A DNA stretch of 51,455 nt from Thalassotalea sp. (lineage in GTDB: Bacteria; Pseudomonadota; Gammaproteobacteria; Enterobacterales; Alteromonadaceae): assembly GCA_029237915.1 (NCBI GenBank), contig JAQWHD010000006.1, positions 1 to 51,455 of the forward strand, in the 5' to 3' direction. The notes below the pieces were generated by a model. That model saw nothing but the letters and a program-made list of their open reading frames with translations, was not told where the DNA came from and ran no database searches. Shown piece after piece: positions 43,480 through 51,455 of the stretch (the first letter of the stretch is position 1; every line of letters begins with the position of its first letter). The translations under genes were made by a program, and so were the position numbers.

Positions 43480-44499
43480 GGCTATGTTCCCGCTAAGTGT
43501 TGCTGAGCTTTGAACAGATTGTTTTTGTTAGGATTTTCATTTGTATCTAAAAATCGAAACCAACCTAAGTAATTTTCTAAATACTTAGTCGCCACACCAT
43601 GAAATCTATCCATCCAAGCCTTTAAGCGGCTGTGGTATGCATTAACATTCTGAATATGAAATACCTTTTCAATCACCTGTACACCCGCAGCTACATCTAG
43701 CCGTTTGTGAATTAAATCATTACCTTGTGCAAACTTGATATAAGATCTAAATCCATCGGTGCACAAGACGCTATCTTTTAATATTTTACCTTGTAGCTCT
43801 TTATTGAGTTGCTCTGTAGAGACAGAAGGAATAATAGCCTCATAAGTATGCTTACCCCTATCTCTTACTGTTAATACAGGCACCCAATCTTCTTTAGAGC
43901 GTCCTCGTTTTTTTGCTTTCATTCCTCTTTTTCTTGGCTTTCGCTCAAGTGTGCGATTTCCTTTTTCTGAGCGTGCAAATAAGGTTTCATCAGCTTCAAC
44001 GATACCTTCAAGTAAAGTCGCCTTCATGGTTGCAGGCATTTGAAGAAAGCGGTGTCGCCATCTAAACGATGTTTTTAAGTTAATATCACAATCGGTTGCT
44101 GACGCTCTTAGTACTTTGCCATTGATCATGCATTGTAAGTAATCTAGCCACTTTTCTTTATGCTGTAACCGAGCCAAGGGCGTTTTAGTCACAGCATTGA
44201 AAGTTTTCGTACAATTTTTACAACGATACCTTTGCATGGCAGATGCTTTACCATGCCTATTGATCAAACCACTATGACAATGAGGGCACTCTGGCTCATC
44301 AATCATACGCTGCTCAAGCTCAGCAATGATTGGCTGAATTAAGTTATCACCTTTTAAAAACTTCTCTACATCCTTAGCTTGCTTATCTGCCAGGTGCTCT
44401 AACGCTACTAATAGTTTTTTAAATTGTGCTGGTATCATAATGAAATACTCAAATACTGATGTTATATACAGTGTAGCAACAATTTAAGGGAACATAGCC
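43480..44499 (-). mobile_element. Complete IS1595-family insertion sequence
   Basis: A 1020-base element. Terminal inverted repeats of 25 bp (43480-43504 and 44475-44499) match at 21 positions, with a perfect outer GGCTATGTTCCC. An exact 8-bp target duplication, AAAATAAT, flanks it (43472-43479 and 44500-44507), as expected for this family. It lies between the galactanase control region and the LacI gene. The perfect duplication and full transposase suggest recent arrival. Confidence 0.95.
43482..44438 (-). CDS. IS1595-family transposase
   Basis: A 318-residue DDE transposase. The N-terminal zinc ribbon has Cys pairs in ECPHCHSG and RCKNCTKTF. The DDE domain (ISXO2-like) shows EGIVEADETLFARSEKG (first Asp), LCTDGFRSYIKFA (second Asp), VNAYHSRLKAWMDRFHGVATKYLENYLGWFRF (the N-x-H segment and Glu region). 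The last codons lie within the left inverted repeat. Complete and probably functional. Confidence 0.95.
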   Translation of the reverse strand: MIPAQFKKLLVALEHLADKQAKDVEKFLKGDNLIQPIIAELEQRMIDEPECPHCHSGLINRHGKASAMQRYRCKNCTKTFNAVTKTPLARLQHKEKWLDYLQCMINGKVLRASATDCDINLKTSFRWRHRFLQMPATMKATLLEGIVEADETLFARSEKGNRTLERKPRKRGMKAKKRGRSKEDWVPVLTVRDRGKHTYEAIIPSVSTEQLNKELQGKILKDSVLCTDGFRSYIKFAQGNDLIHKRLDVAAGVQVIEKVFHIQNVNAYHSRLKAWMDRFHGVATKYLENYLGWFRFLDTNENPNKNNLFKAQQHLAGT

Positions 44500-44542
44500 A
44501 AAATAATATATCTATAATCGATTATGCTGTTGCGTTGTAGCT

Positions 44543-45547
44543 TCATTTAAAACTAGTTGATTCGCGCTTAACCAATCTTGGAATATATTTATAGTTTTGC
44601 TTTTTATCAATAGCTAATTCTGACACAGATAAATCTAGTGCTATGTTGGCTGCTTGCATTGCCATTTCTTCAATAGGGTAGTTTAGTGTGCTCAACTTAG
44701 GTCTAGAATAGCTTGATAATAAAACATCATCAAAACCTAGAACTGAAATATCTGAAGGTACTTTAAAACCGTTATCTTCTAAGGTGGAAATTGCACCAAT
44801 AGCCATTGCATCGTTATAAACGAATACCGCTGAAAATGATTTTCCTGATGCTAATAGTTTTTGTGTAGCAAGCTCGCCACCTTGTAGTGTTGGCTCCCCA
44901 TATTCAATTAACACAGGCTCAATTTTAATATCTGCAGCTTTTAGTTCGTTTTGAAAACCTTGTAACCTGAGTTTAGGATCGTCTATTTGATATTTACTGG
45001 AGATACAGGCGAAATTCTTATGTTCTAACGCTAATAAGTGACGCGCGGCAATTCTACCTCCTTCTAGATTATCTAGCCAAATACAGCGATGTGCTATTTC
45101 TTCAATATAACGATCGATTAGTACTAAGCCGCTAACTTTTGATGATAATTCTATTAAAACTTGGTCAGACAGTTTTTTACTGTGTACTACCATGACATCA
45201 CAACGTCTTTCTATTAATAAATTGATCGCCTGCATTTCTGATTCGGCAGTGACCAATGCGGTACTTAATAGCAGTTGCATATTTTTTTCACGGGCTACTT
45301 TATCTACGCCACTGGATAGTGATGCAAAAAATGGATCGAGTAAATCGGGTATCACAACCCCTAGTGTGCTGCTTTTTTGAGTAACTAAGGCGCGTGCATT
45401 GGCATTTGGAGAATAGTTTAGCTCCTTCATCACCTTAGTGACTTTCTCAATGGTCGCTTTGCTAACTTTAGGTCCGTTATTTAATACGCGAGAAACTGAT
45501 GCTACAGAAACACCTGAAAGTCGAGCTACATCTTTTATTGTTGCCAT
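44543..45547 (-). CDS. LacI/GalR-family transcriptional regulator of the galactose locus
   Basis: A 334-residue repressor. The helix-turn-helix and hinge are textbook LacI: TIKDVARLSGVSVASVSRVLNNGPKVSKATIEKV and ELNYSPNANARALVTQKSSTLGVV. The effector domain (about 60-330) has periplasmic-binding-protein folds (VIPDLLDPFFASLSSGV, GFDDVLLSSYSRPKLSTLNYP). It is divergent from galT, and palindromes of its family's type lie at the galT promoter, at its own start and before the galactanase, so it probably responds to galactose or a galacto-oligosaccharide. The ligand is inferred from context only. Confidence 0.92.
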   Translation of the reverse strand: MATIKDVARLSGVSVASVSRVLNNGPKVSKATIEKVTKVMKELNYSPNANARALVTQKSSTLGVVIPDLLDPFFASLSSGVDKVAREKNMQLLLSTALVTAESEMQAINLLIERRCDVMVVHSKKLSDQVLIELSSKVSGLVLIDRYIEEIAHRCIWLDNLEGGRIAARHLLALEHKNFACISSKYQIDDPKLRLQGFQNELKAADIKIEPVLIEYGEPTLQGGELATQKLLASGKSFSAVFVYNDAMAIGAISTLEDNGFKVPSDISVLGFDDVLLSSYSRPKLSTLNYPIEEMAMQAANIALDLSVSELAIDKKQNYKYIPRLVKRESTSFK

Positions 45548-45550
45548 AAG

Positions 45551-45564
45551 GGTAAATGTTTACA
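45551..45564. promoter_or_regulatory. Candidate autoregulatory operator at the LacI gene
   Basis: GGTAAATGTTTACA, four bases upstream of the regulator's start codon. It keeps the GTAAnnnnTTAC half-site spacing of the stronger sites but has TG instead of CG at the centre, so it may be a weak site for feedback control. Confidence 0.45.
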
Positions 45565-45686
45565 TTTATTTAAATTTTTACTTTGGGTGAATATACACTT
45601 AAAAGTATCTTTATATCAAGTGTATCCTTTTAAAAATAAACGCTTGAATACAAAGTTACGATCTATTACTCTCTATTTTATTGTTG

Positions 45687-45702
45687 GGGTAATCGATTAC
45701 CC
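45687..45702. promoter_or_regulatory. LacI-type operator at the galactose operon promoter
   Basis: GGGTAATCGATTACCC, a perfect 16-bp palindrome, 39 bases before the galT ATG. A possible promoter TTACGA / TATTGT (17-base spacing) lies immediately upstream, which would put the operator over the transcription start, the right place for repression. Confidence 0.8.
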
Positions 45703-45741
45703 TTATTCTTCATTTTAATTAAAAATATTGTGGTAAGTAAT

Positions 45742-46785
45742 ATGAATATAGAATTTGACCCAGCCGAACATCCGCATCGTAGATATAATCCACTGATAGA
45801 TGAGTGGGTCTTAGTTTCACCTCACCGAGCAAAACGACCTTGGCAAGGACAAGTGGAAAAACTTGATGAAAAAGAAAAGCCTGCATATGACAAAGAATGT
45901 TTTTTGTGTGCGGGCAATACACGGATAAATGGTGAAGTGAATGATGACTATAAAGATACATTTGTTTTTACTAATGACTTTGCTGCAATAAAACAAGATA
46001 CACCTGTAGTTAGAAGTGATGATCCACTTTTTAAAATGGCGACAGAGCAAGGTGAAAGCCGTGTTATTTGTTTTTCTCCAGATCATAGTAAAACACTACC
46101 TCAGCTTTCAGTTAAAGAAATTAGCAGTGTTGTTGATACTTGGCATAGTCAGTGTGAGGAACTGGGGAAAACGTATTCATGGGTGCAAGTTTTTGAAAAT
46201 AAAGGCAGTGTTATGGGCTGCTCTAATCCTCATCCTCATGGCCAAATTTGGGCGCAACAACAATTGCCAACCTTAGTGATGAAAAAACAAAAAGCGCAGT
46301 TGGCGTACCTTGAGCAACATGGCAGTAATTTATTGCAAGACTATGTTGTCAGGGAAGTAGAAAATAAAGAACGAGTTGTCGTGTCTAATGATGATTGGCT
46401 TGTTGTTGTACCTTATTGGGCTGCTTGGCCATTTGAAACCTTGTTGCTACCTCGTTTTTCTGTATCTCGCATTACTGAACTAAATGATAAACAAAAGTTA
46501 TCACTTGCCGATATTCTTAAGCAAATCACTATCAAATATGACAATTTATTTAATTGTTCTTTTCCTTATTCAATGGGTTGGCATGGTGCTCCTTTCGATA
46601 GTGAGCAGCATGATGAGTGGACTTTGCATGCAAGCTTCTTCCCACCACTATTAAGATCGGCGACAGTACGTAAATTTATGGTCGGTTATGAAATGATGGC
46701 TGAAGCCCAACGTGATCTTACTGCAGAACAAGCAGCTCAGCGATTACGTGATTTACCAGCAACACATTACAAGGATAAAAACTAA
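45742..46785 (+). CDS. galT: Galactose-1-phosphate uridylyltransferase
   Basis: Transfers UMP between UDP-glucose and galactose-1-phosphate in the Leloir pathway. [28 protein letters not shown] opens the protein. CFLCAGNTR carries the zinc Cys pair, and NPHPHGQIW holds the catalytic His-x-His-x-Gln. A GTG at 45730 could extend it by four residues, but I prefer the ATG at 45742 because GGTAAG lies just before it and the length (347) matches E. coli GalT (348). The stop overlaps the galK start (TAATG). Confidence 0.96.
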   Translation: MNIEFDPAEHPHRRYNPLIDEWVLVSPHRAKRPWQGQVEKLDEKEKPAYDKECFLCAGNTRINGEVNDDYKDTFVFTNDFAAIKQDTPVVRSDDPLFKMATEQGESRVICFSPDHSKTLPQLSVKEISSVVDTWHSQCEELGKTYSWVQVFENKGSVMGCSNPHPHGQIWAQQQLPTLVMKKQKAQLAYLEQHGSNLLQDYVVREVENKERVVVSNDDWLVVVPYWAAWPFETLLLPRFSVSRITELNDKQKLSLADILKQITIKYDNLFNCSFPYSMGWHGAPFDSEQHDEWTLHASFFPPLLRSATVRKFMVGYEMMAEAQRDLTAEQAAQRLRDLPATHYKDKN

Positions 46786-47942
46786 TGACTGAGTCACTAT
46801 CAGAACAAAAAGACCTTGTACAAATTTTATTTGAACAGCAGTTTCAGCGCTCATCCGCGATAGTTTGTCATGCGCCTGGTCGTGTTAATTTGATTGGCGA
46901 TCATACTGATTATAATGACGGCTTTGTTTTACCAGCAGCGATTAACTACGGCACTACTATTGCTGCATCACAGCGTGAAGATAATGTAGTTAGGGTTTAT
47001 GCCCATGACTGTGACCAACAAACCTGTGAATTTGCCTTAAGTGAGATAGTGTTTGATGAGCAGATGATGTGGAGTAATTATGTTAGAGGAACTCTACAAG
47101 CACTAATGAAAAAGCACCCTGATATTAAAGGTGCAAATTTAGTTGTTACTGGTAACGTGCCGCAAGGAGCAGGGTTAAGCTCTTCTGCTAGTTTTGAAAT
47201 TGCTATTTTAAAGGCATTTACTGATCTTTATCAATTAACGTTAGATGGTGTTAATGCCGCGCTTATTGGCCAACAAGCTGAAAATAATTTTGTTGGCTGT
47301 AACTGTGGGATTATGGACCAACTAATTTCAGCAATGGGGCAGCAAGGACATGCTATGTTGTTAGATTGTAGAGATTTGTCTTTTGAAGATGCACCAATTC
47401 CTGATGATTTAACGCTGTTTATTGTTAACTCAAATGTAAAACGTGGCTTGGTTGACAGTGAATACAATTTAAGAAGAGAGCAGTGTGAAGCGGTTGCCAG
47501 TCATTTTGGTGTAACAGCTTTGAGAGATGTTACTTTGGCACAATTAAACGCCGCTAAAGAGCAAATAGAACCCGTATTATTTCAACGTGCTCGACATGTT
47601 ATTAGTGAAAATGAACGTGCTGTTAATACATTAACGGCTCTAAAAAATAATGATATGCCAACAATCAGCGCGGCAATGAAGGCTTCTCATATTTCTTTAC
47701 GAGATGACTTTGAAGTCACAACTAAGGAAATGGATGGTTTGGTTGAGATGATTGACGATGTAATAGGGGATAAAGGCGGTGTTCGTATGACCGGAGGTGG
47801 TTTTGGAGGTTGTGTGGTTGCATTAGTACCTACTGAACTTGTTGCACAGGTAGAACATGTTGTGAACAACAAATATGAAAGTAGATATGCTTTAAAGCCG
47901 AGTATTTATATTTGTACTGCAAGACAAGGTGCGTTTCGATAA
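46785..47942 (+). CDS. galK: Galactokinase
   Basis: Phosphorylates galactose to galactose-1-phosphate with ATP. A 385-residue GHMP kinase with the galactokinase signature GRVNLIGDHTDYNDGFVLPAAI, the ATP loop PQGAGLSSSASFEIA, GCNCGIMDQLISAMG (catalytic Asp) and C-terminal GGGFGGCVVAL. One-base overlap with galT indicates translational coupling. Confidence 0.97.
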   Translation: MTESLSEQKDLVQILFEQQFQRSSAIVCHAPGRVNLIGDHTDYNDGFVLPAAINYGTTIAASQREDNVVRVYAHDCDQQTCEFALSEIVFDEQMMWSNYVRGTLQALMKKHPDIKGANLVVTGNVPQGAGLSSSASFEIAILKAFTDLYQLTLDGVNAALIGQQAENNFVGCNCGIMDQLISAMGQQGHAMLLDCRDLSFEDAPIPDDLTLFIVNSNVKRGLVDSEYNLRREQCEAVASHFGVTALRDVTLAQLNAAKEQIEPVLFQRARHVISENERAVNTLTALKNNDMPTISAAMKASHISLRDDFEVTTKEMDGLVEMIDDVIGDKGGVRMTGGGFGGCVVALVPTELVAQVEHVVNNKYESRYALKPSIYICTARQGAFR

Positions 47943-48012
47943 TTTATTCATTTAAACAACTAACTTAAACAACTAATTAAAATAAAGAATGATAACTATA
48001 AAAAGGTAACAA

Positions 48013-49590
48013 ATGATGGAATTTGCAAATAAATTGGGGACGTTGGACAGCACGATTTTTGTTGTTTATGTCATAGGACTATTGTGTCTTGCCTTATGGA
48101 TTTCTCGTAGTGAGAAAAAAGAAGGGGCGAATACCGAAGACTATTTCTTAGCGAGTAAATCTTTGCCGTGGTGGGCGATCGGCGCTTCGCTCATTGCCGC
48201 AAATATTTCGGCAGAACAAATTATCGGAGCATCAGGCTCTGGTTACGCTATGGGTTTGGCAATAGCTTCGTATGAGTGGATGGCAGCTATTACCTTGATT
48301 ATAGTTGGTAAATATATGCTGCCTATTTTCTTAGAAAATAAAATATTCACCATGCCACAATATCTTGAACAGCGTTTTGACAATAAAGTTAAAACCACCA
48401 TGGCGATATTTTGGTTGGCGGTTTATACCTTTGTTAATTTAACAGCGGTGTTATGGTTAGGTGGCATGGCCATTGAAACTGTTGCTGGGGTTGATTGGAT
48501 GTTCGGTATGATCTTCCTCGCGGTATTCTCTGTTGCTTATTCATTATACGGCGGTTTAAAGGCCGTTGCTTTTACCGACATTTTACAGGTGGTTTTATTA
48601 ATATTTGGCGGTTTATTACTGAGTTATTTAGCTTTAGATGCTGTTTCAGATGGTCAAGGTATATTGGCTGGATTTGGGGTGTTGAGTGAACAAATGCCAG
48701 GACATTTCGATATGATTTTAAGTCCTGAAAATGAGCATTACATGAGCCTGCCAGGTATTTCTGTATTAATTGGTGGTATGTGGGTGATGAATTTTAGTTA
48801 TTGGGGCTTTAACCAATACATCATTCAGCGTGCATTGGCCGCTAAAGATATTAAAGAAGCACAAAAAGGTATTGCTTTTGCTGCTTACCTTAAATTATTA
48901 ATGCCGCTTATAATTATATTACCAGGTATTGCTGCAGTAGTGCTTTATCCTACATTAACATCTCCAGATCAAGCTTACCCATCGATGATGTTATTAATGC
49001 CTGTTGGTATAAAAGGATTAATTTTTGCTGCCTTAGTTGCTGCAATAGTATCTTCATTGGCTTCAATGACCAATAGTATTTCGACCATCTTTACAATGGA
49101 TATTTATAGAAGCTATAAGCCTAATAAAAGCCAACGTCACTATGTACATATTGGCCGGATTGCCGCATTGGTTTCTTTATGTATAGCCCTAATTACTGCT
49201 GAGCCATTATTGGGTAAGTTTGACCAAGCATTTCAATATATTCAAGAGTTTACTGGTTTCTTTACCCCAGGTATTGTGGTGATATTTGGTATGGGGATGT
49301 TTTGGAAGCGTGCAACATCAATGGGTGCTTTATCGGCAGCATTAGGCTCTGCAGTATTTTCACTTGTACTTAAGCTTGCTTGGCCAGAACTACCTTTCAT
49401 GGATAGAGTTGGCTTAGTATTCTTACTATGTTTAGGTTTATGTTATTTCGTTTCTTTAGCTGGCAAACCAAACACTGAAGATAGTAGTGTTGATTTAGAC
49501 AAAGTGAGTTTTGATACAACTAAATCATTTAACGTTGCTTCAGTAGGGGTGGTACTTATCCTTACTGCTTTATATGCTACTTGGTGGTAA
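48013..49590 (+). CDS. Sodium/galactose symporter (SSS family, vSGLT-like)
   Basis: A 525-residue membrane symporter, about 14 helices. It closely follows Vibrio vSGLT: EDYFLASKSLPWWAIGASLIAANISAEQIIGASGSGYAMG in TM1-2, NFSYWGFNQYIIQRALAAK (the sugar-contacting Asn and Tyr region), and AALVAAIVSSLASMTNSISTIFTMDIY (Na+ site). It lies inside the gal operon, so galactose is the likely substrate. Start is one of two adjacent ATG codons after AAAAGG. A strong hairpin separates it from galE. Confidence 0.93.
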   Translation: MMEFANKLGTLDSTIFVVYVIGLLCLALWISRSEKKEGANTEDYFLASKSLPWWAIGASLIAANISAEQIIGASGSGYAMGLAIASYEWMAAITLIIVGKYMLPIFLENKIFTMPQYLEQRFDNKVKTTMAIFWLAVYTFVNLTAVLWLGGMAIETVAGVDWMFGMIFLAVFSVAYSLYGGLKAVAFTDILQVVLLIFGGLLLSYLALDAVSDGQGILAGFGVLSEQMPGHFDMILSPENEHYMSLPGISVLIGGMWVMNFSYWGFNQYIIQRALAAKDIKEAQKGIAFAAYLKLLMPLIIILPGIAAVVLYPTLTSPDQAYPSMMLLMPVGIKGLIFAALVAAIVSSLASMTNSISTIFTMDIYRSYKPNKSQRHYVHIGRIAALVSLCIALITAEPLLGKFDQAFQYIQEFTGFFTPGIVVIFGMGMFWKRATSMGALSAALGSAVFSLVLKLAWPELPFMDRVGLVFLLCLGLCYFVSLAGKPNTEDSSVDLDKVSFDTTKSFNVASVGVVLILTALYATWW

Positions 49591-49630
49591 TAACGTTGTC
49601 GGAATATAGCCATAAGAATATGTAAATAGT

Positions 49631-49654
49631 AAAAGGCCAATTTATTGGCCTTTT
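49631..49654 (+). terminator. Hairpin between the symporter gene and galE
   Basis: AAAAGGCCAA-TTTA-TTGGCCTTTT, a perfect 10-bp stem ending in T4, only 21 bases before galE. It may partly terminate the upstream transcript or act as a processing site that sets different galE/galM levels. Confidence 0.7.
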
Positions 49655-49674
49655 AAACTTTTAGAGGTAAGAAA

Positions 49675-50700
49675 ATGAAAGTTTTAGTCACAGGTGGTGC
49701 TGGGTATATCGGATCCCACACGGTTTTATCATTATTAGAAAATAATTATGATGTTGTTGTTTATGACAACTTGTGTAATTCAAGTGTTGAGTCTCTCCGT
49801 CGTGTTGAAAAACTAACCGGTAAATCGGTTAAATTTATTCAAGGTGATATTTGTAGTAAAGATGATTTAACCAAGGTTTTTAATCAATTTAATATTGATG
49901 CTGTTATCCACTTTGCCGCACTTAAAGCCGTTGGTGAATCTGCCGAAATACCATTAAGTTATTATCAAAATAATGTTCATGGCACAGTGTGTTTACTTGA
50001 AGTGATGCAACAGCAAAAGGTTCATAACTTTATTTTTAGTTCATCTGCTACAGTTTATGGCGAAGAAAGTGACGTGCCTTATGTAGAAACGATGAAGTTA
50101 GGCACACCTTCAAGCCCTTATGGCGCTAGTAAAGTAATGGTTGAACGGGTGTTAGCTGATACAGCGAATGCGAATAAAGAATTTCGAGGTGTTTCTTTAC
50201 GTTATTTCAACCCTATTGGTGCCCATGAAAGTGGTGCAATAGGTGAAGACCCTAAAGGCATTCCAAATAACCTTCTACCTTATGTTGCACAAGTTGCGGT
50301 AGGTAAACGTGATAAATTGAGTATTTTTGGTGATGATTACCCAACACAAGATGGCAGTTGCGAACGTGATTATTTACACGTGATGGATTTAGCACAAGGC
50401 CATGTTGCGGCTTTGAATTGGTTAAATCGAAACGATGAATTTCGTGGCGTTGAAGCGTTCAATTTAGGTACGGGTAATGGGATTTCGGTGTTTGCTATTG
50501 TTAAAGCATTCGAGAAAGCCATTAATAAAACAATTCCTTTTGACGTTTCACCAAGAAGAGCAGGGGATTTACCAGCGTTCTGGGCTAATGCTAGCAAAGC
50601 AAATAAAGAACTTAATTGGCAAGCAACTAGGAGTTTAGAGCAAATGATGGCAGATACGTGGCATTGGCAGTCAAATAACCCTAATGGATATTTAGTGTAA
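49675..50700 (+). CDS. galE: UDP-glucose 4-epimerase
   Basis: Interconverts UDP-galactose and UDP-glucose. A 341-residue extended SDR enzyme: NAD motif VTGGAGYIGSHT, VYDNLCNSS, HFAALKAVGES, the catalytic Ser-Tyr-Lys in SSSATVYGE and SPYGASK, and RYFNPIGAHESGAIGEDPKGIPNNLLPY for substrate binding. A good RBS (AGAGGTAAG) precedes it. Its stop overlaps galM by one base. Confidence 0.97.
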   Translation: MKVLVTGGAGYIGSHTVLSLLENNYDVVVYDNLCNSSVESLRRVEKLTGKSVKFIQGDICSKDDLTKVFNQFNIDAVIHFAALKAVGESAEIPLSYYQNNVHGTVCLLEVMQQQKVHNFIFSSSATVYGEESDVPYVETMKLGTPSSPYGASKVMVERVLADTANANKEFRGVSLRYFNPIGAHESGAIGEDPKGIPNNLLPYVAQVAVGKRDKLSIFGDDYPTQDGSCERDYLHVMDLAQGHVAALNWLNRNDEFRGVEAFNLGTGNGISVFAIVKAFEKAINKTIPFDVSPRRAGDLPAFWANASKANKELNWQATRSLEQMMADTWHWQSNNPNGYLV

Positions 50701-51455
50701 TGGTTACAATAACTCCAGCGTCTGAAATATCGATGCAAACTGTTCTTTTGCATAATGATTATGGTATGACAGTAGAAATTATTAACTTTGGTGCCAGAAT
50801 CAAGTCTGTTAAGTTCCCGATAAATACGTTGTTAGAAAGTAAAAAATCGACGGAAATGATTTTAGGTTATGATGATGCCGTTGATTACCTAACGGACGAC
50901 TTTTACTTAGGGGCAACTTGTGGACGTGTATGCAATCGTATTGCTGGTGGCAAGTTTGAACTTGATGGTAGGCAATATCAATTACCGCTAAATGATGGTG
51001 AAAACTGTTTACATGGTGGTATTGATAATTTTTCAATGCGCTACTGGAAAGTAGATGAAGAAACAGTCACTGATACTTCAGTAACTTTATCTCTTATTTC
51101 CCCAAATGGAGACCAAGGTTTTCCAGGGAAACTAGCGCTATCTGTGACTTATCAGTTAAGTGCTGACAATAAACTAACCATAGAGTATTCGGCCAATACT
51201 GACCTAGCTACACCCGTTAATTTAACTAACCATGCTTACTTTAATTTGGGTGAAGGTAATTGCGAATTATTACAACTGCAGATAATGTCATCGGAGTATC
51301 TAGAAACTAACGTGGATAATATACCTACGGGTAATATTCTTTCGGTAGCTGGAACAGATTATAACTTTAAAGAGCCAACTTCGATTGGTTATCGACAACA
51401 ACACACTGAAGATGAGTCCCTTAAAACAAAAAACGGTTACGATCACTGCTTTGTT
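50700..51455 (+). CDS. galM: Aldose 1-epimerase (galactose mutarotase), 3'-truncated by window edge
   Basis: Converts beta- to alpha-galactose before phosphorylation. The ATG shares its A with the galE stop (TAATG). The visible 252 residues include INFGARIKSVKFP, YLGATCGRVCNRIAGGKFELDGR, NCLHGGIDNFSMRYWKV with the family Gly-Gly region, and TPVNLTNHAYFNLG, which carries the catalytic His, and end at KNGYDHCFV, just before the usual C-terminal Glu. The gene is open to the window end; the remainder lies outside. Confidence 0.94.
   Translation, partial: MVTITPASEISMQTVLLHNDYGMTVEIINFGARIKSVKFPINTLLESKKSTEMILGYDDAVDYLTDDFYLGATCGRVCNRIAGGKFELDGRQYQLPLNDGENCLHGGIDNFSMRYWKVDEETVTDTSVTLSLISPNGDQGFPGKLALSVTYQLSADNKLTIEYSANTDLATPVNLTNHAYFNLGEGNCELLQLQIMSSEYLETNVDNIPTGNILSVAGTDYNFKEPTSIGYRQQHTEDESLKTKNGYDHCFV

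Overview
The window looks like chromosomal DNA from a marine, AT-rich gammaproteobacterium of the Alteromonadales, most like the Colwellia/Thalassotalea group. I infer this from protein style and synteny (polA next to engB and a cytochrome c4; prlC, gor, rsmJ, ftnA), from marine polysaccharide enzymes (sulfatase, GH29 fucosidase, GH53 galactanase), and from a vSGLT-like sodium/galactose symporter. No database search was possible.

Layout. 0-9 kb: exported and envelope proteins: a cyclophilin with a GlyGly-CTERM-like tail, a LETM1-like small protein, an S9 peptidase, a DUF945 protein, and two lipoproteins (an ADP-ribosylglycohydrolase-like protein and a penicillin-acylase-like Ntn hydrolase). 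9-20 kb: housekeeping and redox genes: peroxiredoxin-ferritin-flavoprotein, a NYN protein, a Tag-like glycosylase coupled to rsmJ, a flavin monooxygenase-like protein, prlC, a DAACS symporter and gor. 20-28 kb: an AGCS symporter, polA with two upstream DnaA boxes, engB, and a tetraheme cytochrome c4. The polA-engB gap holds two near-identical tandem units, each with its own sigma70-like promoter, inverted repeats and intrinsic terminator. They look like twin small-RNA genes of about 92 nt, at the locus where E. coli carries spf (Spot 42).

28-33 kb: a three-gene cluster (GMC oxidoreductase, a shortened BCCT-like transporter preceded by a possible 17-codon coupled ORF, and a class III aminotransferase) that looks like an amino-alcohol or quaternary-amine pathway. 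33-36.6 kb: a sulfatase and a GH29 fucosidase. 36.7-44.5 kb: a decaying, mobile segment. It contains a hybrid histidine kinase broken by an in-frame TGA, two degenerate tRNA-like remnants, an IS110/IS1111-like element, a GH53 galactanase broken by an in-frame TAA and cut off by that IS, and an intact IS1595 element with a perfect 8-bp target duplication.

44.5-51.5 kb: a LacI-family regulator and a galactose operon (galT-galK-symporter-galE-galM, the last cut by the window edge). Palindromes of the form GGTAAnCGnTTACC lie upstream of galT and of the dead galactanase, with a weaker version at the regulator's own start. This suggests one regulon that formerly joined galactan cleavage, galactose uptake and the Leloir pathway.
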